From contig NC_054741.1 of NCBI RefSeq assembly GCF_018143015.1, forward strand, positions 8,768,683 to 8,832,682: DNA of 64,000 nt. Direction: 5' to 3'. Positions 54,158 to 64,000 of this stretch are shown here, in pieces. This DNA comes from Lytechinus variegatus. Lineage: Eukaryota; Echinodermata; Echinoidea; Temnopleuroida; Toxopneustidae. Within the stretch, counting starts at the first letter, position 1, and each line of letters starts with the position of its first letter. Position numbers and translations under genes: made by a program. The notes under the pieces were generated by a model that was not told the origin of the DNA, did no database searches, and saw only the letters and a list, made by a program, of their open reading frames with translations.

Positions 54158-57100
54158 TCATGATTCCACAACAATGGCTTGTTCGTCTTCCTCCTGACTG
54201 ACATCTTCCTCAGGGGCCACAAACCTAGAGGGGGCTACTTCAAAGAGCAACTGAAAGAATATTGTAAGGTATTCTGAAATAAAGAGTGAAAATAAGAAAG
54301 AAAGTTATTTGAATAATGTAGGCAGCTGATGGATATATTAAAGTAATATAAAGATCATTTTACCAAAATGTATTAAACCTATGACATGAAACTTCCTCGT
54401 GGATAAAGCAATATTTGCAATATTTGTTATAAATTCAGCTTCGACTTTAACGAAATCAAATCGACTAAGAGGTTCATCATATATTGCCTCAGCTTGAATC
54501 CTCGCCTTATTCGAAGTGAGCTTTTGCATATATATAGACACCTGTAACAATGGTAACAGTACATGCATGTGCCTCTTTTCCACACTGTAAAAACTGTGGT
54601 GTTAAAACTGACACCAATTGGTGTTAATAGAGGACCACACCCTGAGGTGTTAAAATTACACCCTATAGATTGAACATAACACCGAAGAGTGTAAATGCAA
54701 CAACGAAAGGTGTTGTAATAACACCTATAGGTGTAAAACTAACACCACCAATTTAACACTGGTGTAAAATAACTGGTGTGGTCCTCTATGTACACCGGTT
54801 AACACCACAGTTGTTTTTGCTGTGCACAAAGGAAATCTGCACCCCTCCGTATATTCTATCCCCATTCCTCTCTCCCACACACTCTCTCTCTCTCCATTCC
54901 CTCCTCTCCTAACACAGTAGACTCAACTTCAACTTACTCATGCATCCTAATTCCTTCTTGTAGTAAACGAACGGGAGATATAGGATGAGACCAGATAGAA
55001 TGAAGAGGAATGCATACAGATATTGGAGAGCAGGTTCGTCAATGATAGGTGCTATCACAAGGTATACTGCCGCTATCAATACAATGATAGGTAACACAAT
55101 CGGAACCTGTCATTAAAAAGAAAGAAAAATCAGTAACACATCCTTGTTCATCAGAGGCGTAGATCCTGGGGGCAGGGGGGGGCGATCGCCCCACCAATTA
55201 AAATATTGGGGGGGGGGCAATCATATCGTCTTGCCCCCCCCCATTAATTCCGCTGAATGTGTAAAAATGAAATAAGATTGTAATGTTACACAGAAATCAG
55301 CAAGCGAGATTGAGATACCAACTCGTTCTTTATTTAAAATTGTGCTCAAAATGTCCTCTTTTTAGATTGGAATATCAAAATTTTCAGCTCGCGCTTCGCG
55401 CGCTCGCATTAATTTGTTGATGAGATATGTGTTTCTATCTCATGAGTCAAATATATGTATATATATAAATGCATACGTACACATATATGAGTGTGTGTGT
55501 GTGAGTTTGTTTTGTTTTGCCTTTGGAAAGTTGATTCAGGATTTTGCCCCCCAATCTGAAAATGGATCGACGCCCCTGTTGTTCATGTAGGCATAGTTTT
55601 CAGAGATAGCACAGCGCATATACTTTTCTGCCTTAATTGCGTAACATAACATATTGAAGGACAAAAAGAGAGTAATGGAGAATAATGGAGAGTCACATGG
55701 ATGACAGGCGAGGAATGGTAATAAGAGCAGTATATAAAACATCTGGGGTCCTTTTCATTAAGCTGTTCGTAAGTTAAGAGAGACTTTATGAACGACTGGT
55801 GATCCTTTCTTACGCGCTAAACCATCGCCGATTCCATATACTACTTACCGCAAGAAGGGATCACCATTCGTTCTTCAAGTCACTCTTAACTTACCAACAG
55901 CTTTATGAAACACCCACCTGTGATTATATTTTATTTATTATCAATTCAAACAGTAATGCCATTTTTATTATTATCATTATTTTCATTATTTTTCATTATT
56001 ATCATCATCATTATTATTATTATCGTTATTATTAGTATTTCCATTATCATTATTATAATTATTATTAGTAGTATTTCCATTATTTCCATAATTATTATCA
56101 TCATCATCATCATCATCACCACCACCATCATCATCATTATTATTTTTCGTCGTCGTCTTCAAAATCATCAAAAAAAACTTTATTTACAATACCTTTATTG
56201 GCCTTTTTGCATCAGGCCATTTATATCTGAGGTAAAGCAGTGCTGTTACTGTAATACCGTAGAACATCCAAGCTGCGAAACTGAAGTAGTTCACCAACGT
56301 ATCAAAGTCACTGGGTATCAACATCGCTATGGATAGAATCGTCTGAAAGATATCACAACAAATTAATTTAAGTAAAGTACAACGATAAAACAAAATATAA
56401 GACTGTTGACGAGTATTGTGAAAAGAGTGAGATGGGCTGAAATACGATTTAATCACAAACCTGACATTATTTTTTTGCAGGTTCTTTATTATTGTTATGT
56501 AATTTAAGTAACATTTGTCATTTTTTGTTTGGTTGAGCAATAACATTGGGTCACATTATACTTAAAAAAAAGGGCACACCTATTTATCAATAATGCATTT
56601 AGCATTTCCATTTATTTGAAAGCAAGATAAGAGAGCTTTGTAGATTAAATGCTTTGCTCACGGGCATAGGTGCCGCGGCCGGGGATCAAACCCCGGACTT
56701 TCCATGTATAGCCAGGCGCCTTAGACCACTCGGCCACGGCACCTCTACTACGGGTCACGTTATATTCATTTTTTTTTCTAGAGCGTATAAATGACGATGG
56801 GACGGTATAGAGTATATCAAAGTTTATCGCTTGAGAGTAGCCTAATTATCATTATCTTACCGTGAAAATCATAGCAGGAAAAGGAGTTAATCTCTTAACA
56901 TGAACCATGGACAATAGCTCCACCATATGACCTTCTCTTGCTGCTACGTAAGTAAGTCTGTAAATCAAGCAATTACATAAATCTTCAGAGTATAAATCTA
57001 TAAATTTGGAAAATAGACTAGGGCATATTTTCTTGAAAATATATAGGTAGAAGCTGCTTGGGTTTCCTTAACTTTGGGGAAAATTCTGAAAAAAAAATTA

Positions 57101-60100
57101 TGATAGGAAATTCACGATTTCCATTTTTATTAATATCGTGAAATCAAAATTTTCCATGAAAAAAATCTGTTTCCAGTTTCAAATGCTGAAAACCTGAGAA
57201 GTGATGTTGTTGTTGTTTTTTCTTCTTTATGTTGGAAATGTCTGAACAATTTTATTTTAAAAAACATTTAGAGGGACTGGATACTTCGTCTTTTTTCACT
57301 TTCTTTTGGTATGAGATCAAACTTCCATCAAAAGAAAGGGGAAGGATGTGTATGTTCTTTTTGATGGGAACTGGATCCAAAACTAAAACCCCACAAGAGA
57401 AAAATTCTTATATTGTTCTTTTAAGTGGTTATTTGCTATCACATTTTGTAAAATCGAATACATGTCGAGCGAAAATTATTTTGGATGCTAATCTACTATA
57501 AACACTATGCCAACAAGCATTAATGTAAGGGCCTATCCATCTCTTACCCCCGTTTATCTAAATATGATTATATGCCATTTGCCTTATCAATCCAGTGATG
57601 AATTATATACTAAATTCATGTCGTTGAAATAGTTCACGCATTGTGATTAAAATCAGTGTATCCTGGTAAAAGATATCTACATAATCTAAAGAAGATATGA
57701 ACTAAGCATTGCTATAATAGAAGACTACATAATAAATGAACTTTCGAAAGTATAACCTTTTGCTTACTAAAACCGACTTTGTTATCGATTACTACATTAC
57801 AATAGCTTGAAGTGCTGAGCCGAAAGAAGGGTTAGTAATCATTTCGCTACATGTACCAGTTTAAAACATCATTTCAAATTTTATAAATTGTACATTCTAT
57901 TGAAATCAACAATGAGGATTAATTTTAATTTTGTTGCAGCTTTGACTCGACTTCATTTTCTTATGTATACAATCTGTACAGTCTCTGGTATTTTACAGCT
58001 GGATCAGATCAATGTAAAAAATAAAAGAAAATAAATAGAATTGTTATCCTACGGCATGTAAGTGGAGACCACTTCTATAATGGTTGTTAAATTATACGCT
58101 TTCAATCTTATATCAGCATCATGGCAATGCCTTTAATGAATTTCAAACAATAAAAGCTGGTTGCTTAATTTGCATGATGTATATCATTTTATGTTAATTA
58201 GCTAGACGATTGATTCCTCCCTACACCTTAAAAAATAATTATGGAAAGTTTGACTCATAAAGAAACTGACAGGGCAAGTTAATTAAACAAATAATAGAGC
58301 CAATAGACATATACATGTATAATTCTATTTATACTGGAAAATGACACTTTAATTGAATTGCCTAAACGACAAATTTTAACCCCTGTCAAATTATGCTACT
58401 TTGAAATAAAAGATGGAGCATTGCTATGGAAAAATATATATCAAGCTTTCTTCTTTGTATGACAAAATGACACAGCAATAATGTAATATGAGAGATAAAT
58501 GAGTGAATAAATTAATTTGAGACTGCATGGAGACATTACATGAAAGAGACGATTGCACATAATATTTCACAACAAAAGCTGATACAGCACACACAATTTT
58601 GTTTACATCACACACACACTTACGCTCAGTTATGTAGTATGAGCGTTACGTAACATGATAGACCCGTGCACACAATTGCAGTGTTTTAAGAAAGTATATT
58701 AAAGGATTAAATGGTGCAATAAAATAGGAAGCAATGTAAATAAGAATTAATCAACAAGAGATTATCAGCAAAGAAAGATTTTTTTCCATCAACATCATAA
58801 ACAAAAATTCGTAATAACTTTTTTATTCTGCTTTTCAATTTCGAAAAGAAAGTGATTCAATTAGATCATTAAGAACTGATTTTAAGTGGCTGTATAGAAA
58901 TAGAGAGTGAATAAAAGTGAAGACAACTATAATAATGGCTAGACAGTTTAGAAAGTCTAATTTTCTGATCTAAGCTCTGCTTTATATATACTTCATTTAG
59001 ATACAATGTATACCTTCCCGCGGTAAACAAAGTACCGTTAGCTGAGCCAAATGTTGACAGGGCAACAGATACAGGTATAATCCAAGTCATCAAACCAAGA
59101 GTTCGATTTCCTAACGTCTTCAGATAGTGAGTCCAATGAGAAGAAAATAACACACACTTGATTTTTCCATTTATTTAATAACTAGCATAGCTGAGAAGGG
59201 GGGATAGGGGAAGGGGTTATTATTTAAGTTGGTCAAGGGATAGAAAACATACATATAACATAAAAAAATAACATGTTAGGTTAGAGGATCTTCTCGGGTA
59301 TATGTTAGGGTGAATGGTCATAAGAATGTACGCCTTTTGATCCATCAATTTTGTGATGAAAATAATTTTTACAATAAAGACTGAAAACTGTGAAATAACA
59401 CATATATAAATCAATTGCATGATTCGTAACATCTATGAACATCCGAGCATGATTATGTGTTTGCATGCATGAAATATCGTCATGAAAAAGGATCGGCATT
59501 GAATGATTTTTAGGTACATAGCGTATGACAGATTCATAACAATGATTTCTGATTGCATTGTGCTGAAAATGTAGTGATCTGCATATTTACAATCTCAAAC
59601 AGAAATAATCAAGAAATAATTTATTTGATTAAACTATGTGTGATACAACGAGCGTGATAGGAGTGATTGAATGTTTCTAATACGAGGGTGTGCCGCCCTT
59701 TAACACATTATGGACATGATATACTTTTGATCGTTAAAATGTTTATAATAACTCCAGTCTCTGGAGTTAAATAATTTTAATACACAATTGGTCAAAGTAA
59801 CCAATCTGATGGTTAATGTGTCCGACGGATTAAAAAAAAAGTCAATATTACCTAAATTCTGGTAGATTCTAACCATTACTTTGGTTGATTTTAACATTTT
59901 TTTTATCGGTCGGACACAATAACCAACACCGTACTGGCTATTTGACAAATCTCTTCAGAGTATTGACACTTCAAAGGGAATAGGCCTATTTTTCTTCTCA
60001 TTTATTCAGTACAAAGATTGTGTACAAAGTTCATTTATAGCAAAATTTATACACTCTTGATAGTAACTCTTTTCGCAACGGACCGTTGAATTATGAGTTG

Positions 60101-63100
60101 CAAAGGTGCTTTATTTCCACTATTTTTAGGATACTAGTAGAAAAAAAATGTAAAACATGAATACTCATAGTAAGATTTAGGTCATGTTATATTATTCACG
60201 TTATGTAGACGATTGCATGATTTGCATTTAACTATTGGAAATATTATTTTGAACAAATACAGTCCTTTTCATTTGAGAAGAGAGAACAAAGAGGTGAAAA
60301 ATAAAAAGAACAATATTCAAAGACCTTTGTTTTAGATATCTGTTGCAAATACTTATGTATATGACGACCACATATCAAGTTGTTTGATATCGATATTCAT
60401 GAGAGAGAAGCGTTGATATTTTCTTTTTTGCATTTCTTTTTAAGATCATCCTTTATTTCATAATATATGAGCGCAAATTTTGATAGAAAATATTACCTTC
60501 CTGCTGAAAAAATCGTCCCGTTTGCTGCCCCAAACGTCGACATAGCAACAAATATTGGCATAATCCAAGCTATGGGACCAAGTGTACGGTTTGCGTACGT
60601 CTGCATTTTACAATATTGATAATTCCGTATTACTATATAAGCATTTACGAAAGTATTTGGGGGAAATATGTGCCATTAGAAAACGAATGTTAATCGTGAA
60701 ATGTCAAGTTTTACATTTATTTCTATTCTAAATGTTTATAATTGTTATAAACCACGTTTGCACCATTCGGAAATCAGTGAAATGTATGTTTAAATTAACC
60801 AAATTAAATTATACATTTTTAGCAGAAACTTTGAAAAATAGAATATTTCTTCCTTGATTCATTTAAAAAGTGAGCTATTTTCACTGCAAATGATGTCAGC
60901 GTACATCGACTTGTAAAACATCTTAAATAATTTTTAAAAAGAAATCCATTTTGAAAAGAAATGAAGCAAAAAGAACAGCCATATCATTTGAACCGAAAAA
61001 ATGTGATGATGTCACGACATAAACGAATAAAACAAATTAATGCCAACACGAAGCAAGAACACGGAGTCACACAGAGTAAAACTATGATAATTACAAAATA
61101 ATGATACATTTAGATAAAATGTTATGTGAGTGGGACCATATAAACAAGAGTAAATTTTAATATTGACAGGGTCACTGGAGGAGGGATTGGTACATGGGTG
61201 GGAGGGGTGCAAAGTGGTATCTGTTGCTATGACTGACAAATTACGGAGATGCGCAAAGATAATCAGGTATATGGGTCTCTTAGGACAAGGCCGCGACAGG
61301 ATAAAGAATATTATCCCCCAAAACAACGACTTTACAAGCCATCAAGGTCGGGCAAGGCCATGCAGCCTCGCCCCAATCCCTGACGGTGACTGATGATCGG
61401 TAATGCGAACAATCGGAAGGGAAGCATGGGTGATTGGGCGGGGTGCATGCATGGGCGTGGTCATCTAATACCTTCCCGCTGCAAATGTTGAGCCGTTGAG
61501 AGCGCCAAATGTAGACATTGCCACAAATACAGGCATGATCCAAGACATTACTCCAAGGGTACGATCACCGAACGTCTATGCAAAAATCATCAACAACAAC
61601 AATACAACAGGCATGGTGGTAATTAAAAAAAAACGGTGTGCTTTTTAATAAGTGTCGGGATGACTAACAAATGGGATGTTATAGAAGACATCATGGTGAT
61701 CGTGGTACCTCGTATCCACAGTAGGCCTATTACCGATTGCCTGCTTTAGTGAAGAGCAAAACTATTATTCAGATGCACAAAATAAATGTAGACATACACG
61801 ATTAATGAGATGACTGAAACATTGTACTTTCTATCCGACAAAATGAAATTCAATCGAAAATCGAATTGTTAACTCAACCGGGCTGACACACACATATATA
61901 TATAAATATTAAATGGTCTCAGTCATGGTTCAGTCCTTGGCAGTGAAATTTACATTGGGACTATATAGAGGAAGCATATTTCAAATTCGGCTTCTATGTA
62001 AACTTGTGAAAACTCGACTGACTATGCTGACGTAGACATGATGAGATGAGATGTCAAAAACACATCACGGGAAGTGGACTAGCTACACAGACATTGTGAT
62101 ATAACTATACTGAATTATGAAGCATTACTGTATGATCCTTTTTACGCTCTTATTTACCTTTGATGTGAAGAAGCAGAAGCGCAACAAACGATTAAAAACA
62201 ACGTGATATAAAGACAGACGATGCTACAAAAAGAAAAGCCCGGAGCGCAAGGCTATTTTACAGGCGCGGTGCAGGGGGATGGGCAATACAACCATTCTTC
62301 AGCTGATTAGCAGGGTAATAATTAGATTAACACGACCAAGATATTTTTATTATACCCTTCTCTTATCCTCTTTCTCCTCTTGAATTCCCTTTATATTTTT
62401 TAACTACTTAAAAAAAATCAAAGGGGGAGTCGGACCCATGAACCCTTTCAGCGCCGCCCCATGCGACAAGCAACAAAATAAATGATAAACGACAACTTTA
62501 TTTTGGCAACAATTTTCACAACACTGCAGCATGATAAAATAGTCTACCTTCCACCTGTAAATAGTGTTCCGTTTGCAGCACCAAATGTAGAACATGCTAC
62601 TGATAGTGGCATTATCCATGCCATAACACCCAACGTTCGCTGACCAAACGTCTGTCAATGATAATTTACAGGAATTTATAGAAGAATGATTCTTTTAATC
62701 AATCGAAAAAAAGGGTTTCGGTCATTCGTTCTAGAACCGTTATAAACTCGATCGTGATATTGTTAGAATTGTATGTAAATGCACATACAGTTATGAAGGG
62801 CTATAGATGTATGGAGCCACAAACACAGGCATGTATGGTCCAAGAAAATGACTCCAAAATGCGACCATCCAACGTCTATTCAAAATCAAACAAGATAATG
62901 AATAATAAACCATTTACTTGAAAAAAAAATTATTATCTGGGGGTACTTAAAAAGGAGAGGAACTTTCATTCAAATGTTAAAAAATAACATAAACGATTAA
63001 TGAGTTAACTAAAATATTGTTAAGAATAAACTTTATGTGAAAATGGAAATAAAATTCAAAGAGAACCCATTTAACCCATACAGATTTAACGATAATCGAA

Positions 63101-63597
63101 AAAAAAGTCTACATTGACAACCTAAAGGCCTTTTATGAAAACTAGCAGGAAGCACGACTGATGTATGTGATGTCAAAACAATATAACTGTGTAAACCAAA
63201 CGAAGGATGCACAACTATAGAATGGAATTGGAAATGGCCAAATGAAACCATGGCTATCACGAGAAGTGGACCCAAATAATTATGGTCAGACAGTGTGACA
63301 TCCGATTAAGATTTGTAGTGTCATTCTAGAAGCCATTTCGTTAAGAAGAAAAACAAGGGACAAAATATGATGAAACATCGTAATATATAGAGACAGATGA
63401 ACTAATATGGATTACGATATATAGACACTACTGGTACGGTAACTGAACTAGAGAACGATTCCATTTGGGCAACGATTGTCACAAGTAGTCTACCTTCCAG
63501 CCGTAAAAAGTGTTCCGTTTGCAGCACCAAATGTAGAACATGCTACTGAGAATGGCATTATCCATGCCATAACACCCAATGTTCGCTGGCCAAACGT
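54158..63597 (-). CDS. SLC7 family amino-acid transporter light chain, gene 3, with multiple alternative TM6 exons (5' partial)
   Basis: Minus-strand gene homologous to genes 1 and 2 and sharing their intron positions. Constant exons in the window, in transcript order: exon 8 at 56861-56957 ([19 protein letters not shown]), exon 9 at 56193-56342 ([28 protein letters not shown]), exon 10 at 54938-55106 ([28 protein letters not shown]) and exon 11 at 54158-54273 ([19 protein letters not shown], acidic tail, TGA). Upstream of exon 8 lie five intact copies and one broken copy of the 104-base exon 7, each encoding TM6 with its gate motif. Any single copy plus exons 8-11 gives 211 residues and a stop. 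Exons 1-6 must lie right of the window. TM6 sequence ([19 protein letters not shown]) resembles LAT2-type transporters. Product: amino-acid exchanger light chain whose substrate-binding helix is probably chosen by alternative splicing. Confidence 0.9.
54581..54826. mobile_element. AACACC/GGTGTT-rich foldback element, copy 2
   Basis: Left end CACACTGTAAAAACTGTGGT and right end CCACAGTTGTTTTTGCTGTG are inverted repeats. The interior is a series of GGTGTT/AACACC palindromes, with GAGGACCACACC near 54633 and GGTGTGGTCCTC near 54775. About the same length and word order as copy 1 at 25818-26037. It lies in gene 3 intron 10. Confidence 0.75.
55152..55578. mobile_element. Non-autonomous hAT element with 8-bp target duplication
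   Basis: Ends CAGAGGCGTAGATCC and GGATCGACGCCCCTG are imperfect inverted repeats of the CAGNGGCG type. Flanks are identical 8-mers TTGTTCAT at 55144-55151 and 55579-55586. An 8-bp duplication with CAG...CTG ends is the hAT signature. The interior holds a GCTCGCGCTTCGCGCGCTCG string (about 55385) and G/C runs, with no transposase. It lies in gene 3 intron 9. Confidence 0.85.
55746..55915. mobile_element. MITE with TTTCATAAAGCTGTTCGTAA ends, copy 2
   Basis: Left arm CTTTTCATTAAGCTGTTCGT, right arm CCAACAGCTTTATGAAACAC; interior CTTACGCGCTAAACCATCGCC as in copy 1 at 36847-37012. No clear target duplication. It lies in gene 3 intron 9. Confidence 0.75.
55950..56150. repeat. (ATT)n/(ATC)n microsatellite
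   Basis: Imperfect ATT, ATC and ACC triplets immediately downstream (in transcript order) of gene 3 exon 9. Ile-rich and Asn/Asp-rich open frames here are artefacts. Confidence 0.9.
56592..56743 (-). mobile_element. SINE with Leu-tRNA-like head and intact acceptor stem
   Basis: The minus-strand head (56743-56669) starts GGTGCCGTGGCCGAGTGGTC and ends CGGCACC, so the 7-bp acceptor stem GGTGCCG/CGGCACC pairs fully. The T-arm CCGGGGTTTGATCCCCGG also pairs. The anticodon arm does not fold normally, and the 75-base length lacks the long variable arm of Leu/Ser tRNAs. The tail matches the SINE at 8262-8440 (TGCCCGTGAGCAAAGCAT). It lies in gene 3 intron 8; the rest of that intron (56343-56860) shows nothing. 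Confidence 0.7.
56958..59013. other. Gene 3 intron between exon 8 and copy A
   Basis: AT-rich sequence of about 2 kb. It was searched for further copies of exon 7 (reverse complement of the STFG core and GGAAGGTA donor) and none was seen. No other feature recognised. If a shared docking element for exon choice exists, this intron is one place to look. Confidence 0.5.
59014..59117 (-). CDS. Gene 3 alternative exon 7, copy A
   Basis: Copy nearest to exon 8. It opens with ACG after a GAAG acceptor and reads [15 protein letters not shown], then [18 protein letters not shown]. 104 bases, phase 0 in and phase 2 out; the AG left over joins the A of exon 8 to make Arg. The donor is GTATAC, without G at +5. 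It keeps the gate Phe in STFG and has Leu before it. Confidence 0.88.
59811..59924. repeat. Small inverted repeat between copies A and B
   Basis: Arm GGTTAATGTGTCCGACGGAT (59811) pairs with ATCGGTCGGACACAATAACC (59905-59924) with few mismatches; A and T runs inside extend the stem. The loop is about 55 bases. It may be a small MITE or an RNA hairpin in the pre-mRNA of gene 3. Confidence 0.55.
60497..60600 (-). CDS. Gene 3 alternative exon 7, copy B
   Basis: Acceptor ATGCAG, donor GTAATA. Reads [15 protein letters not shown], then [20 protein letters not shown]. 104 bases, phase 0 to 2. It differs from the other copies by YAN at the start and IF after the proline, with Met before STFG. Confidence 0.9.
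60601..61471. other. Introns between alternative exons B to F
   Basis: No coding sequence beyond the exon copies was seen in 60601-61471, 61576-62547, 62652-62804 or 62876-63493. The intron between C and D and the one between E and F share several blocks (CGATTAATGAG near 61800 and 62994; GAAGTGGA near 62071 and 63263), which shows they were copied with the exons. Confidence 0.55.
61472..61575 (-). CDS. Gene 3 alternative exon 7, copy C
   Basis: Acceptor GCATAG, donor GTATTA. Reads [15 protein letters not shown], then [20 protein letters not shown]. 104 bases, phase 0 to 2. It is the only copy with Leu in GALNG. Its flanking introns resemble those of the dead copy E. Confidence 0.9.
62548..62651 (-). 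CDS. Gene 3 alternative exon 7, copy D
   Basis: Acceptor TTGACAG, donor GTAGAC. Reads [15 protein letters not shown], then [20 protein letters not shown]. 104 bases, phase 0 to 2. It has Cys before STFG. By hand count it differs from copy F at 7 of 104 bases, five of which fall in three changed codons or codon pairs, so the two arose recently. Confidence 0.9.
62805..62875 (-). pseudogene. Gene 3 exon 7, decayed copy E
   Basis: Keeps the AATAG acceptor and the ACG start. Reads [13 protein letters not shown], then loses frame by one base (ATGCCTGTGTTTGTGGCTCC is the old MPVFVA). The STFG core and donor are gone, and an in-frame stop follows. Its closest relative is copy C (shared ATGCCTGT(A/G)TTTGTGGC). 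It cannot give a working TM6. Confidence 0.78.
63494..63597 (-). CDS. Gene 3 alternative exon 7, copy F
   Basis: First copy in transcript order within the window. Acceptor GGACAG, donor GTAGAC. Reads [15 protein letters not shown], then [20 protein letters not shown]. 104 bases, phase 0 to 2. Near-identical to copy D. More copies may exist right of the window. Confidence 0.9.
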
Positions 63598-63714
63598 CTG
63601 TCCATGCATGATAACATTTACAAAGATTTACGAAAAGAAAGATATGTATTCATGAGTAGAATCAATAGGCGAAAAGGCTCTGGTGAAGGCTACTCGTCTA
63701 CCCAACAAATTCAA

Positions 63715-63798
63715 TCATCATCATCATTATCATCACCATCAACATCATCATCATCACCATCACCATCATCAATCATCATCATCATCATCATCATCATT
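63715..63798. repeat. (ATC)n microsatellite
   Basis: ATC/ACC triplet run in gene 3 intron sequence upstream of copy F. The Ser-rich open frame is an artefact. 63799-64000 holds AT-rich sequence with nothing recognised. Confidence 0.9.
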
Positions 63799-64000
63799 AG
63801 AGATTTAATTTAACAGTAATTTTTGAAATTTTAGTAATTGAAATTGAACTGAATCGACTTCAGATGAATTGAATTAGTGTCAATATAAATACAATTAATC
63901 CAAATATTTTTGGGGAAAATAACTACAGTAAATCCGAATTAAATGGAAATTAAAACGCTTTAATCAATTCAATAATGTCTTTGTAGTAGTTGGTGTTATG

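Noticed and set aside
56669..56743. Functional tRNA gene
   Set aside because: The anticodon arm does not fold, the variable arm of a Leu/Ser tRNA is missing, and head plus tail match another SINE copy at 8262-8440.
62900..63490. A seventh copy of the alternative exon between E and F
   Set aside because: The intron shares blocks with the C-D intron, but no RTLG or STFG coding string or GGAAG donor was found.

Overview
The window is nuclear DNA of an animal. It holds intron-rich genes with GT/AG splice sites, a degraded LINE, tRNA-derived SINEs, many short foldback (MITE-like) elements and long triplet microsatellites. The repeat style and gene content fit a marine invertebrate deuterostome such as a sea urchin. 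That placement is an inference, not something the sequence proves. Nothing bacterial or viral was seen.

Layout. 1-3712: truncated, frameshifted LINE (L1/Tx1-like) on the + strand, in the 5' intron of the first transporter gene. 4325-15574 (+): SLC7 gene 1, an amino-acid transporter light chain with ten recognisable exons; its first exon lies left of the window. 15575-24770: intergenic, with simple repeats and a SINE remnant. 24771-38937 (+): SLC7 gene 2, complete, 11 exons, 527 residues. 38938-42956: intergenic. 42957-49869 (-): mitochondrial ribosomal protein mL38 (MRPL38), eight exons found. 49870-54157: intergenic, with a SINE and a pyrimidine tract. 54158 to beyond the right edge (-): SLC7 gene 3, of which the last four exons and an array of alternative seventh exons are inside the window.

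The three SLC7 genes are a local tandem family. Their exon boundaries and phases match almost base for base, so they come from duplication of one gene. Gene 2 looks like a standard LAT-type transporter. Gene 1 has a rewritten exon 7 without the usual TM6 Ser-Thr-Phe-Gly core. The most interesting structure is in gene 3. The 104-base exon that encodes TM6, the helix bearing the substrate gate, is present in five intact copies and one dead copy (59014-63597). Each copy starts in phase 0 and ends in phase 2, so a transcript keeps its frame only if it uses exactly one. This is the layout of a mutually exclusive exon cassette that would swap the substrate-binding helix of the transporter. The newest part of the array (62805-63597) looks like a duplication of the neighbouring two-exon block, with one daughter already decayed.

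All coordinates come from reading splice sites and aligning by eye to remembered family sequences. No search, alignment program or RNA evidence was available.
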